Shown: positions 48,238 through 60,436 of the stretch, piece after piece
How the letters are laid out: each line of letters opens with the position of its first letter
Position numbering within the stretch: the stretch's first letter is position 1
Assembly: GCF_036850765.1 (NCBI RefSeq)
Contig: NC_089498.1
Span: 57,029,795 to 57,093,794 of the forward strand
Source: Saccopteryx bilineata
Taxonomy: Eukaryota > Chordata > Mammalia > Chiroptera > Emballonuridae
DNA: 64,000 nt
Direction: 5' to 3'
Notes under the pieces: generated by a model
The model's input: only the letters and a program-made list of their open reading frames with translations
What the model was told of the DNA's origin: nothing
Database searches by the model: none
Position numbers and translations under genes: made by a program

Positions 48238-48600
48238 GCCTTGGCCAGTTGGCTTAGCAATTGAATGTTGGCCTGGCATGTGGAAGTCCTGGTTTTGATT
48301 CCCAGTCAGGGCACACAGAAGAAGCTACCATATGCTTCTCCACTCCTCCTTCTTCTCTCTCACTCTCTCTTTGTTCCCCTCCTGGAGCCATGGCTCAAAT
48401 GGTTTCAGCAAGTTGGACTCAGGCCCTGAGAACGGCTCCATGGCCTCACATCAGGTGCTAAAATAGCTTGATTATGAAGCAATGCCCCAGATAGGCAGAG
48501 CATTGCCGCATAATGGGCTTGCTGAATGAATCCAAGTCAGGGAGCATGTAGGAGTCTGTCTCTTGTCTCTCTACCTCCCTGCCTCACACTTAAAAAAAAA
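48238..48600 (+). mobile_element. Old Rhin-1-related SINE nested in L1
   Basis: Diverged head GCCTTGGCCAGTTGGCTTAG, B box GTTTTGATTCC and tail TAAAAAAAAA. No clean duplication found. Confidence 0.88.
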
Positions 48601-48989
48601 CATTTTGTTTTCGATGTATAAGAAAGCTATTACTGACTTTTGTATGTTGATTTTGTATCCTGTGGCTTTACTGTGTTGGTTTATTGTTTCTGATACAGTA
48701 GTTATTTGGTGGAGCCCTTGGGATTTTTGATATACAGGATCATGTCATATGCATAAGTGATACCTTTACTTCTTTCCCAATATAGATGTCTTTTATTTCT
48801 TTCTATTTGCTTTATTGCGCTGGCTAAGATTTTCTGAACAATGTCGAATAAAAGTGATGAAAGTGTACAGATTGCCTTGTTCCTGCTTTTAGAGGAAAAG
48901 CCTTCATTTTTTTTACTATTTAGTGTGATATTGATTGATAGTTTGTCATATTCAGCCTTTATTATGTTCAGGTACTTTCTTTCTCTACA

Positions 48990-49346
48990 TTTTTTTTTTC
49001 GAAGTTGGAAACGGGGAGGCAGTCAGACTCCCGCATGCGCCCGACCGGGATCCACCAGGCATGCCCACCAGGGGGCGACGCTCTGCCCATCTTGGGGCGT
49101 CACTCCGCCACAACCAGAGCGATTCCAGTGCCTGAGGCAAAGGCCACAGAGCCATTCCTAGCGCCAGGGCAAACCCAGCTCCAATGGAGCCTCGGCTGCG
49201 GGAGGGGAAGAGAGAGACAGAGAGGAAGGAGAGGGGGAGGGGTGAAGAAGCAGATGGGTGCCTCTCCTGTGTGCCCTGACCGGGAATCGAACCTGGGACT
49301 CCTGCACGCCAGGCCAACGCTCCTCCACCGAGGCAACCGGCCAGAA
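48990..49346 (-). mobile_element. Rhin-1-like SINE nested in L1
   Basis: Full-length minus-strand copy with duplication CTTTCTCTACA/CTTTCCCTACA at 48979-48989 and 49347-49357. The CTCF-like core CCACCAGGGGGCG is at 49065-49077. Confidence 0.93.
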
Positions 49347-50236
49347 CTTTCCCTACACATTTTATTGAGTGTTTTAAACATAAATGAATGTTGTATCTTA
49401 TAAATTGCCTTTTCTGCATCTACTGATAGAATCATGTTTTTTTCTTGTTTTGTTGATGTGGTATATTATGTTGATCAATTTGTGAATGCTGTACTTATTA
49501 CTCCTTGAAAAAAATCCCACTTTACCATATTTTTAATGTATTAATGCATTTGATTTCCTAGCATTTTGTTTAGGATTTTTGCACCTGTATTTATTAGAGA
49601 TTTTGGTGTGTAGTTTTCTTTTTGTGTTTGTCCTTGCCAGGTTTTGGTATGAGGATTATATTGGCCTTATAAAATGTGTCAAAAAATATGACTTCTTTTT
49701 CTATTTTTTTGGAAGACTTTGAGAAGGCTGGGTTCTAAATCTTCTTTGAATGTTTGGTAGAATTTATTAGTGTAGCCATCTGGCCTTATTTTGGGGGAGG
49801 TTTCTGATAGTTTTCCTATTTCCTCCCTGCTTATTGGTCTATTTAGGTTTTCCATTTACTTGTGACTCAATCTAGGAAGATTGTGTTGTTCTAGGAACTT
49901 ATCCACTTCTTCTAGATGGTTAAATTTATTGGAGTTAGTTCTCCATATGTTCTAGTATGATCCTTTGTATATCTATAATGTTTGTGGTAATATATCCTCT
50001 TACATTTTGGATTTGGTTTATATGAGTCATTTCTCTTTTCTCCTTAGTGAGTCAAGCCAAGGTTTTGTCTATTTTCTTGATCTTTTCAAAGAACCAGTTC
50101 TTTGTTTATTAATTTTTTAATAGTTTCTTTGTTTTCTATTTCATTTAGTTCTGCTTTAATTTTTACTTTTTTTTTTCTAACTGCTTTTGCTGCATCCCAG
50201 AAAATTATATATGTCATGTCATTCTCAATTGTTGGT

Positions 50237-50239
<3 letters not shown>

Positions 50240-50310
<71 letters not shown>
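50240..50310. repeat. (TA)n followed by poly-T
   Basis: An AT dinucleotide run to about 50271, then a long T homopolymer. Both derive from the SINE tail and target. Confidence 0.95.
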
Positions 50311-50682
50311 CTGAAGCTGGGAACGGGGAGAGACAGTCAGACTCCCGCATGCGCCTGACCGGGATCCACCCGGCACGCCCACCAGGGGCGATGCTCTGCC
50401 CACCAGGGGGCGATGCTCTGCCCCTCCGGGACGTCGCTCTGTTGCGACCAGAGCCACTCCAGTGCCTGGGGCAGAGGCCAAGGAGCCATCCCCAGCGCCC
50501 GGGCCATCTTTGCTCCAATGGAGCCTCGGCTGCGGGAGGGGAAGAGAGAGACAGAGAGGAAGGAAAGGGGGAGGGGTGGAGAAGCAGATGGGTGCTTCTC
50601 CTGTGTGCCCTGGCCGGGAATCGAACCCAGGACTTCTGCACGCCAGGCTGACGCTCTACCACTGAGCCAACCGGCCAGGGCC
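50244..50682 (-). mobile_element. Rhin-1-like SINE nested in L1, (TA)n(T)n tail
   Basis: Minus-strand head GCCCTGGCCGGTTGGCTCAG. The duplication is approximately GGTGGATATA/GGTGTATATT. The tail has become a (TA)n run followed by about 39 T. Two body units: an intact CTCF-like core at 50400-50412 and a one-base-deleted one just to the left. Confidence 0.93.
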
Positions 50683-50994
50683 GGTGTATATTTTTGATAT
50701 ATGCTTTTATTGCTTCTTTGACTCAGCCATTATTTTAGAATATGGTGTTTTATTTTCACACTTTTGTGGGTTTCCTTACTTCTTTTTGTAGTTAAATTCT
50801 AATTTTAAATGTTTTGTTCATATAAAATAAGCTGGGTATAACTTTAAACCTCCTGAATTTGTTGATGTTAGTTTTGTGGCTCAACATATGGTATATCTTT
50901 GAGGATGTTTCATGCACAGTGGTAAAGAATGTAAAATCTGATGTTCTGGGATGAAATGTTCTATAAATATATTTTATATCCATTTGATCTAGTG

Positions 50995-51400
50995 GTTTTT
51001 TTTTTGTTTTTTTTTTGTATTTTTCTGAAGCTGGAAATGGGGAGAGACAGTCAGACAGACTCCCACATACGCCTGACCGGGATCCACCTGGTACGCCCAC
51101 CAGGGGGCGATGCTCTTCCCACCAGAGGGCAATGCTCTGCCCCTCTGGGTTGTCGCTCTCTCATGACCAGAGCCACTCCAGCGCCTGGGGCAGAGGCCAA
51201 GGAGCTATCCCCAGCACCCGGGCCATCTTTGCTCCAATGGAGCCTCACTGTGGGAGGGGAAGAGAGAGACAGAGAAGAAGGAGAGGGGGAGGGGTGGAGA
51301 AGCAGATGGGCGCCTCTCCTGTGTGCCCTGGCCGGGAATCGTACCCAGGACTTCTGCACGCCAGGCCAATGCTCTACCACTGAGCCAACCGGCCAGGGCC
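50995..51400 (-). mobile_element. Rhin-1-like SINE nested in L1
   Basis: The duplication GATCTAGTG/AATCTAGTG is at 50986-50994 and 51401-51409. Two body units give CCACCAGGGGGCG (51097-51109) and CCACCAGAGGGCA (51119-51131); both fit the CTCF core consensus. Confidence 0.93.
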
Positions 51401-51682
51401 AATCTAGTGTGTCTTTTAAGGCCGATATATCTTTTTTGATTTTCTGTTTGGATAATCTATATAAAGTCGTCAATGGTGGGTTGAGATCTCCAAGTATATG
51501 TGTTTTTGTCTGTTTCTATTTGTAGATGAATTAGTAAATGTCTTATATATTTTAGTGTTCCCTGATTCAGTACATGTATATTAAGAAGTCTTATGTCTTC
51601 TTGATATAGTGTCCTATTTATCATTATGAAATATCCATCTTTGTCTCTGTTTACCTTTGTTTTTCTTGAAATTGGCGAAAAT

Positions 51683-52083
51683 GCCCTGGCCGGTTGGCTC
51701 AGCGGTAGAGCGTCGGCCTAGCGTGCGGAGGACCCGGGTTCGATTCCCGGCCAGGGCACACAGGAGAAGCGCCCATTTGCTTCTCCACCCCTCCGCCGCC
51801 CTTTCCTCTCTGTCTCTCTCTTCCCCTCCTGCAGCCAAGGCTCCATTGGAGCAAAGATGGCCCGGGCGCTGGGGATGGCTCTGTGGCCTCTGCCTCAGGC
51901 GCTAGAGTGGCTCTGGTCGCAACATGGCGACGCCCAGGATGGGCAGAGCATCGCCCCCTGGTGGGCAGAGCGTCGCCCCTGGTGGGCGTGCCGGGTGGAT
52001 CCCGGTCAGGCGCATGCGGGAGTCTGTCTGACTGTCTCTCCCTGTTTCCAGCTTCAGAAAAATGAAAAAAAAAAAAAGAAAAA
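51683..52083 (+). mobile_element. Rhin-1-like SINE nested in L1, near-consensus
   Basis: Opposite in orientation to the host L1. The head GCCCTGGCC (51683-51691) pairs perfectly with GGCCAGGGC (51749-51757). GAAATTGGC at 51668 and 52084 is a probable duplication. Two body units, with an exact CTCF-like core at 51952-51964. Confidence 0.93.
51695..51747 (+). promoter_or_regulatory. RNA polymerase III A and B boxes of the SINE
   Basis: TGGCTCAGCGG (A box, from 51695) and GGTTCGATTCC (B box, 51737-51747) both match type-2 pol III promoter consensus. This is the best-preserved example of the internal promoter shared by the family here. Confidence 0.75.
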
Positions 52084-53599
52084 GAAATTGGCATTGTTAG
52101 ATATAAATATAGCTACACCTGCTTTTCCTTGGGCATTATTTTCTTGAAGGATCACTTACCAACCTTTCACTTTGAGTCTACTTTTGTCCTTGCAGCTTAG
52201 ATGCATCTTTTGAATGCAGAATATTGTGGGGTTTTGCTATTTGGTCCAATCCACTATTTTGTATCCCTTTATTGGTGAGTTCAGTTTGTTTACATTTAGG
52301 ATAATTATTGACATGTGAGGATGTGCTATAGCTATTTTATGCTTTGTTTTCTGGTAGTTCTGTGTCTCCTTTGGTTCTACTCTTTTGTGTTGCTGTGTAT
52401 TCTTTTTGTTGTTTTTGTTTGGAAGTACTCCATACTTCTTTACCCTGTTTCTTTTTCTTTTTTTTTAAACTATGTGTATCAGTAGTGGCTTTCTTGTTGG
52501 AGGTTACTATTATGGTAAGAGAAAAAATTTCATATGTACCCATCCTCCTTTGTTATCACAGATCTTTATCCTCTCTCCTTTTGTGTTATTGCTGTCAAAG
52601 ATTATCCATGTTTTTATTTTAACCTTGTTGAAGTTTTTATTTTTATTTTTTATTTGTTTTGTTCTTTGTATCTGGTCAAATAACCCCCCTTGAGTATTTC
52701 CTGCAGTGTAAGTTGTCTGGTAATAAATTCTCTCAGCTTCTGTCCATCTGAAAAGTTTTTATTTCTCCTTCATATTTGAAGAAAAACTTTGAAGGATATA
52801 GTTTTTGCAGAGAAGTCTGATGAAAATCTAATGGGCTTTTCTTTATGTTATGTTCTTCTTTTCCCTAGTTGCCTTGAGGATTTCTTCTTTGTCATTGATT
52901 TTTAACAATTTTTTTATGATATGCCTTGGAGAAGGCTTATATGGGTTGAGGTAACTCGGCATTCTGCTTGCTTTTTGGATAAAACTCTTTCCATAAACTT
53001 GGGGAGTTCTTATATATTATTTCTTTGAATAGGTTCACCATTCCATTTTCCCTCTCTTCTTCTGATATATCCATTATTATTATATTTCTCTTTCTGATGA
53101 AGTCAGACAATTCTTTTAGAGCTCTCCCACTTGGTTTTTAATTCCTGATTTTCTTTCTTCTTCTCTTTGTAGCATCTCTAGTTGTCTGTCTTCAATGTTA
53201 CCGATTCTCTTCTCTACCTGTCCTGTTCTATTAGCTGAACTTGCTACCACAGTTTTCAATTCATGTATTGAGTTCATTATTTCTGTTTATAAAGCTTCAA
53301 TATCCTAATGAAGTACTCATTTTGTTCATTAATTTGTTTCTTTGAGCTCATTAAATTGCCTATCAATGTTTTCTCACTTCTCATTGAGTATTTTCAAAAC
53401 TTCAATTTTCAATTTTTTATTGTTTTAACTCCAAGGTTTCCATATGACTTAGCTTGCATTCTGAAATTTTTAATTTTTTTTTCTTTACTATGTCTCTTTC
53501 TTGTGTAGCCATGGTATTCAATTTTTTCTCCCTTGCTTGCATTTGAAAATGTTATTGTTAATAATTCTTATAAAAAACAAAACAAAAATTAAAAATAAA

Positions 53600-53962
53600 C
53601 TCTGGCTGTTTTGCTCATTGGTAGAGCATTGGCTTGATGTGTGGAAATCTCAGGTTTGATTCTCAAACAGGGCACACAGGAGAAACACCCCTCTGCTTCT
53701 CCACCCTTCCCCCTCTCCCTTCTTTCTATCTCTCTCTTCCCCTCCCACAACCAAGGCTTCACTGGAGCAAAGTTGGCTTAGACACTGAGGATGGCTCCAT
53801 GGCCTCTGCTTCTGGTGCTAGAATGCCTCCGGTTGCAATGGAGCAATGGCCCTGATGGGCAGAGCATTCTCCCCCAGTGGGCTTGCCTGGTAGATCCAGG
53901 TCAGGCACATGCAGGAGTTTGTCTCTCTGCTCCCCGCTTCTCACTTCAGAAAAATACAAAAA
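53600..53962 (+). mobile_element. Rhin-1-like SINE nested in L1, diverged
   Basis: Head CTCTGGCTGTTTTGCTCATT, B box GGTTTGATTCT and A tail. The CTCF-like core is lost (CTCCCCCAGTGG). Confidence 0.87.
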
Positions 53963-54127
53963 AATTAATAATAAAATTGAAAACTACAAAATACATATTA
54001 AAAATTTAAAAATAATGACAAGTGAAAAGAATCCACAAAAGCAAAGAGCAAAACCAACAAAAAAAATAAAAACAAACCAAATATCCATGACAATAAATAA
54101 GAATAAAATGTATATAAATTAATAAAA

Positions 54128-54517
54128 CCTGATAAGACAGTGGTGCTATGGATAAAGCATTTTCCTAGGATGCAGAGGACACTGGTCTGAAACCTGAGGT
54201 CACAGGCTTGAGCACAGACTCATCTAGCTTGAATGTGTATTCACCAGCTTTGACATGGGATTATAAACATGACCCCATGGTCACTTGCTTAAGTCCAAAG
54301 GTAATTGGCTTGACGTCCAAGATTGCTGCTTTGAGCCCAAGGTCACCAACTTGGGCAAGGGGTCATTGCCTCTGCTGGAGCCCTCCAGTCAAGGCATATA
54401 TGAGAAAGCCATCAATGAACAACTACGGTGCCCAACTATGAGTTGATGCTTCTCATCTCTTTCCCTTTCTGTCTGCATATTCTTGTTTGTCCCTTTCTCT
54501 CTCTTTATCACTAAAAA
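54128..54517 (+). mobile_element. Second-family SINE nested in L1, full length
   Basis: Head CCTGATAAGACAGTGGTGCT, then GGATAAAGC, CTTGAGC-type body and GATGCTTCTCATCTCTTTCC. The identical 11 bp duplication AATTAATAAAA is at 54117-54127 and 54518-54528. Confidence 0.9.
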
Positions 54518-55330
54518 AATTAATAAAATAAAATTCAAAAGAAGAAAATAATAAGAAAAATAGAAAAAGAAAAAAAATGACTTCCATTTTGAGAGTTTTT
54601 CTGTATCTTCCAGTAGGTAGTGCTATATTATATGTTTTAGCTCTGTGAAGTATCCTGGGCTGACATCTACAGAGATGCTGCTGTTGCAATTATGTAGGTG
54701 GGACTGGAGTCACATTGGTGGGTTGACCTGTTGTGAGGGCTTTACAACTTTGGTAATGGCATCTCAGGCCTCCTTCCAGGCCTCTAGGGTCTCCTTTCCA
54801 CATCTCAACAGACCAGGAGTCAGACCCAGACCATCTTTGTTCTTCAGAAGAGAGAGTGGCTCTCAGGAGTTAGCTGTGGGGGTCTATCTCTGCCACTCCT
54901 TGGGCCATGGTGTGAGGGAGGCAGAATCTGTGAGGCTGGGGGCTGCACACTGGGTTTCTCTGTTTCTGCGTCAAGTGCGTTCTGTGGGAAGACTTCAAGA
55001 ACACTGGCCATGACTCCTTGTTCTGCCACTGCTTTGGCTCAGTATCTCCCCCTCTGCCCCTAAATCTCACTGTTTCTCCCTGAAGAAAGAGACCCAGTCA
55101 CTATTGGCTTGTCCCCTCTCAATAGCCCAGCAGAGGAAAACCCCGTCAAGCACTGGCAGAGAAACACCAAACAGTCCAGGCTTCTCCGATCTCCAGAGCC
55201 CCTGTGCAGCTCCTTCAGGCAAGACTGCAAGCCCAGCTGAGGTTGCTTTGCTGAGCTATATATTGATAGTTGTTCAATTTGTTGAAATTTTAAGGGGAGA
55301 CATCAGGGATATCTCTCATGCCACCATTAT

Positions 55331-56570
55331 TGTGATATCTTTCTTTCTCTCTCTTTCTTTCTTTTATTTAAATAAGCAAGCTCAAGCCTCTGAAGTTTTA
55401 TAAATATCCTTCCTGTGTGTTTCTTCTGGGACACTACTAAAATTCTATCATGGTAATTTTCTTCTAATGCAGTAATGCAATAAAATTAATAAATTTAACA
55501 TGTTCATTCACTTTTTAACTTTTTTTTAATACTTTGTTGACAGACCTGGAAATTTTACTGACATCTAATAAGACTCCCTTGTTGCCATGATTAAAAATTT
55601 TCAAGGTAACCTCCCCCCAAAAATGTGTGTTCTTATAAAAATGTTACTTGGTAGGCTTTTTGTTCTCTGTTTTCAATAGTTTTCTCTTATGGAACAGAGA
55701 GCAAAGATGTTTTTATTTAAAATGGTAATTACTATGAGCAGTGTCCTCAAAGAGCGAGAAAGAGAAGAAATTACAGAAGTGTTGTTATACTGTACTTCTG
55801 GGTGTTTTAGATAAACTAGAAACCCCTTAGAAATGGTTCACCAAAAAGAAAACACTTTGGCTTTTCAGATGTTGGATTTTCTTAATAATTCTTATTTATT
55901 TTATTTTTGTTAAATAAATAAAATAAAGTAAGTATAGTTAAACATCTTCTCCCTGAGTCTCCTATACAAATTAACCTTTAGAATGTTTAAATAGGATCGT
56001 TGGAAGGACCCTTCTTATCTATAAAATAGTTGCTAATTATCAGTCTGTTGGCAGATTGCTTCACCAGATAGATATTATTTAGTTACACAATGTTTAAAAC
56101 TTTTGGAAATTTTCTCTAAAAATTAAATTTCTTGATTCTTTTACAAAAAATCTGATGATTTTCCATACCGAGTTTGTGAGCAGAAAACAAAATATAAGTT
56201 GCTCTGATTTAGACTATGAGAGAAAGAGAGTTTGAATGACTATTTATAAGGGTAAGAAATAAAGATTAAAGATATAGTGTGTGACTAAGGAGAGAACCTT
56301 AGGGAAAGGACACATGCCTAATTAAGAAGTTTAATTTATTGATAAAGAAGAAGTGTAGCAACATTCTGAGAAAAGTGGGGTTCGGACAAAAATCTACAAT
56401 GCCAAATATGTTGACATTATGTATAATAGTTCAAGCAAGTTTATTATTTTTTAATTCAATATTTGAATGTAAATATCCTATTTGAAAAAAAAAATTTGAA
56501 TTCCTACATAGCTAACATGTTCTTTGGTATATAATAGCTAACTTTTATTTTATAATTAGCATGTTTTAGA
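55331..56570. other. AT-rich single-copy sequence
   Basis: Nothing recognised apart from a (CTTT)/(CT) run at 55338-55368. Confidence 0.5.
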
Positions 56571-56574
56571 AATT

Positions 56575-56730
56575 ATTCTAAATACTTTATATGGTTTATC
56601 TTACTTAATCCTGTGAGGTAGAACTGTTTATATAGCAAATAACTGAGGCAGTTTAAGTAAGTTACTTAGAGTATAAGACCTTAAGCAAGCTTAAGTGGCA
56701 AAGCAGGCATCTGGGCTCATTTGATTTGGC
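56575..56730 (-). mobile_element. MIR remnant
   Basis: The plus strand reads as the complement of MIR: TTAATCCTGTGAGGTAGAAC, AACTGAGGCAGTTTAAGTAA, GTTACTTAGAG and AAGTGGCAAAGC. Confidence 0.75.
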
Positions 56731-56845
56731 ACGAAAAACCATTATATGAACCACTAACTAATACTAAGCCAGCTGTATAGTAGATCACCAGTTGCTGAAT
56801 TGATATAATAAATTAATATTTTGTGATTATCAAAATTAGTTGAAA

Positions 56846-57213
56846 CCCTGGCCGGTTGGCTCAGCGGTAGAGCATCAGCCTGGCGTGCAGAAGTCCCAGG
56901 TTCGATTCCCGGCCAGGGCACACAGGAGAAGCGCCCATTTGCTTCTTCACCCCTCCCCCTCTCCTTCCTCTCTGTCTCTCTCTTCCCCTCCCGCAGCTGA
57001 GGCTCCATTGGAGCAAAGATGGCCTGGGCGCTGGGGATGGCTCTGTGGCTTCTGCCTCAGGCGCTAGAATGCCTCTGAATGCAGCAGAGCGACGCCCCAG
57101 AGGGGCAGAACATCGCCCCCTGGTGGGCGTGCCGGGTGGATCCCGGTCGGGCTCATGCGGGAGTCTGTCTGACTGCCTCCCCGTTTCCAGCTTCGGAAAA
57201 ATGAAAAAAAAAA
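56846..57213 (+). mobile_element. Rhin-1-like SINE, full length
   Basis: Head CCCTGGCCGGTTGGCTCAGC, intact B box and A tail. The duplication TAGTTGAAA/TAGCTGAAA is at 56837-56845 and 57214-57222. The CTCF-like core is at 57114-57126. Confidence 0.94.
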
Positions 57214-57222
57214 TAGCTGAAA

Positions 57223-57680
57223 GGTTGATATTTGGGATAATTTTTGTCTAATTCTGATAAAATCATAGGGAAACATAGGTCTTCACCTCAGAATACTTTC
57301 ATGTTGAATACTAGGCTATAAGAATGGTTGAGAATGCTGAAAGGTTTGACTCAGAGTCAAAACATATATTGCCTTTGTTAGAGTTTGAATTTCAGCTTCA
57401 ACAAATAGAACATACTCTCATATTATCATCAACAAGAGGACAAAATAAACAGTGAAAACTAAGTTATGGTTTACCATTGAACCCAAACAAGAGACTTTCA
57501 GCAAAAATACAATTTTTTTCTGAACATTATCAATGCTGAGCTAGAAGTTGAAGCAAATAACTTGACTGTTTGATGCCATTGAAGACCAGTTAGTGCTAAA
57601 CTCTGAAACATAGGAAATAAGTATAAATTATCTTCTTCTTTTTATAGTTGTCACCCACTTAACTGTTTTTGAGAAATCAA
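57223..57680. other. Single-copy sequence
   Basis: Nothing recognised. Confidence 0.5.
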
Positions 57681-57693
57681 AGATCAGCACAGA

Positions 57694-58023
57694 GCTTCAC
57701 CAGGTGGCAGTGCAGTGGATAGAGCATCAAATGGGATGTGGAGGACCCAGGTTCAAGACTCTGATATCACCAGCTTGAGCGTGGGCTCATCCAGTTTGAG
57801 CAAAGCTCACCAGCTTGAGCCCAAGATTGTTAGCTTAAGCAAGGGTCCACTCAGTCTGCTGTAGCCCCCTGGTCAAAACACATTCGAGAAAGCAATCAAT
57901 GAACAACTAAGGTGCTACAGTGAAGAATTGATGCTTCTCATCTCTCTCCCTTCCTGTCTGCATGTCTCTATCTGTCCCTCTCTCTAACTCTCTCTGTCTC
58001 TGTCACACACACACACAAAAAAG
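57694..58023 (+). mobile_element. Second-family SINE, full length
   Basis: Head GGTGGCAGTGCAGTGGATAG, then AGCATC and B-box region GGTTCAAGACTC, a body with repeated CCAGCTTGAGC, then GATGCTTCTCATCTCTCTCC. Ends in (CA)n and A. The duplication AGATCAGCACAGA/AGATCAGAGCAGA is at 57681-57693 and 58024-58036. A good reference copy for the family. Confidence 0.92.
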
Positions 58024-58164
58024 AGATCAGAGCAGAATGTACACAACAGACAAAAGAAATTAATTCAGGAATGTAATGAAGCAAATAAAAGAAAGAAAAA
58101 CAATTGGTAAGAACCAAAGAAAATTTATTTTAGGTCTTCAGGACTATAGCAATCAAAAAGAAAA

Positions 58165-58218
58165 AAAATCTATCTATCTATATCTATATCATATCTATAT
58201 CTATATTTATATCCACAC
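58165..58218. repeat. (TATC)n/(ATCTAT)n simple repeat
   Basis: Tandem ATCT and ATATCT units with interruptions. Confidence 0.9.
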
Positions 58219-60427
58219 ATACATAGTAACAAGATATGAGACTATAAAGAAAATAATAAAGTTCTAAATCTTGAAATTTATAATATTGGACTCAAATAAA
58301 ACTGAGAATGAATCTACTCTATGCTCTTCTGATAACTTTCAGTCTCTTGACCATTTTTTTCTCACACTTCCATTCTCAGAAATGATTCTATTCCAAAAGA
58401 ATAGTTTTGTTTTATGGTCTAAGATCAAAACAGTAAGGTAAGCATAGGTAGTTAGCTAGTTATTAATAAAGATAAAGAGCAGAGGTATTTAGACATTGAG
58501 CCTAATGAAACTGGGAAATTGAATCAGGATCGACTTTGGTAGAAAGTCATAGAATGCTATTAAACCTGATTTATTAGAATGCTACAGTATTCAAAGACTC
58601 ATTCACACACTGCAGCAGACCACTCCAGGCTCTGCCAAAGGTATTTAATCCTCAAAAGAGTCTCCCTGTGATGCAACCAGGGATGGTACCAAGATTATGA
58701 AAGAGGAAGAAAGAGGAAAATTTCTGTGCAGTAGAAACCAGATGACACAATAGAATTTTGGAGATGCTTAATAGAATTCAAGATGGAGCAGGGGGAGGTG
58801 CTTCTACTTAGAAGCATGCTAGTAAAAACCAAAATGTTGACACAGATGGTAGATGCCCTGATGGAAAATATATTGGCTTCTATCAGTTCAGCTAATTAAA
58901 TTAATGTATAATATTTGTTAGGGAACAACTATGTACAGGAAGAGTTACACATTAATTTATAACATTAATTTATCTGAAGAAAGAGAAAATGCAATGAAGA
59001 AGTTCAACAACATAGAAAATGGCAACGGTGATTAAGGCATATGATTAAATTGGTCACCAAAGTATTTTTCACATATATGTCAGAGACGCTTTCTATTTCT
59101 TTAGACTTTTCTATGACTTAAGTCATGGAGACTATCCATTTTTCTCTGTTGTCACCCCATTCACATCAAATAACTTCCTGATTACTAATAGATGTCATAG
59201 CTATCATGGTTTTGAGGTAAGAAGTACCCTAGAAAGCATTATGACATTACCTACTTAAAGCATATATCTTCTTTGATAAAAATTAAACCAGAATGATTAT
59301 GAACTAGAATGACATATCAATATAGTGTGATTCAACCACTCCTGAGAGTCTGATTGTTCCTGGGTGAATTGGTTTCTGATGTAAAGGATAAGGATTTGAT
59401 CTTGGTGTATGGAAAATGCCACTTGTGAAATCATGGCAGTTAATAGACAGACTTTCCCCTTGTTTCACAGTGTGTGTTTCACATCTATGGAGAAAAGATG
59501 GGGTGTCAACATTTCATGTTGTGATTAATGAGGAAACAAGAAATGACATAACTGAAGCCATTTTTCTCACATGGTAAATTAGAATAGATTCCAAGTGGAT
59601 GTAAAGATTTTCATGAGAAAAAGAAAAACTATAAATGAAACCAACACAAAATAGAGGAAAAAAAGGCCTATTTAACTAGAAGTATTGAAACACTTGTACA
59701 TATACCTAAATATATAATGAGAAAAAAAGGCTCATAAATTTGATTGTAAACCAAATTTAGCTTGTCAATCCTAGAATACAGACAGGTAGTGGAAGCCAAT
59801 GTTCACATGTAAACCTAATAGAAAAAAGTTTAGAAATTATGGTGTTTGAGAAAATTGAGAATATTAAAAATAATTGAAGGTAAATAATAGAAAGGAATGA
59901 AATTATAAAAGGATGCAATTAGACCTAATAAAAAATAAAATGGAATAAACCTTGAAGAAGTACATATCATTTATAGAGAGAAGAATCAGATGAGCAAAAA
60001 CATGTTAAAACATGAGTTTCAAATTGTAAACAACATGACTTTCTTAAAAATATAAGAATGTGTCAAAGATTTATTAAAGTTGTTAATGAGGGCTTTAGCC
60101 AGAATGATATGCTGGTTCAAAGGAGTGTAGCAAAAATAAAATTGTTTATAGGCACTGAAAGAATACTGGAATAAGACTGATAAAAAGATTAAAAACTAGT
60201 TAATGTTGATAGGATAATAGAACTGTAACCTTTGGAATTATCTTTTTTATGGGTATAAAGCATTTTTATTTGTACAGAATACAATTCATTTGATTGTTAT
60301 CATACAAAGATAACAAAGATAATTTTCACTACTATCATTGTTTTAAGTCAATACCAACTTTAAAAGAGTTGCAAAATATGCTAACTAATAGTAAATAGTA
60401 AGTCAAAGAACAATACATACTCCTAAG
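58219..60427. other. AT-rich single-copy sequence
   Basis: About 2.2 kb with no recognised gene or repeat. Confidence 0.5.
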
Positions 60428-60436
60428 AATTAAGTC

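Larger units (their letters stand above)
46005..55330 (-). mobile_element. Old full-length L1 with eight nested SINEs
   Basis: On the minus strand: a 5' UTR starting near 55330 (AATGGTGGCATGAGAGATAT), ORF1 region about 54.0-52.7 kb, ORF2 from about 52.5 kb leftward, and 3' UTR ending near 46005. Subtracting the SINEs leaves about 6.2 kb, a normal full-length L1. Coding is destroyed by many stops. The SINE insertions are at 46323, 48238, 48990, 50244, 50995, 51683, 53600 and 54128. Confidence 0.9.

Noticed and set aside
54645..55013. 122-codon open frame
   Set aside because: It lies antisense to the 5' UTR of the old L1 and has no recognisable domain.
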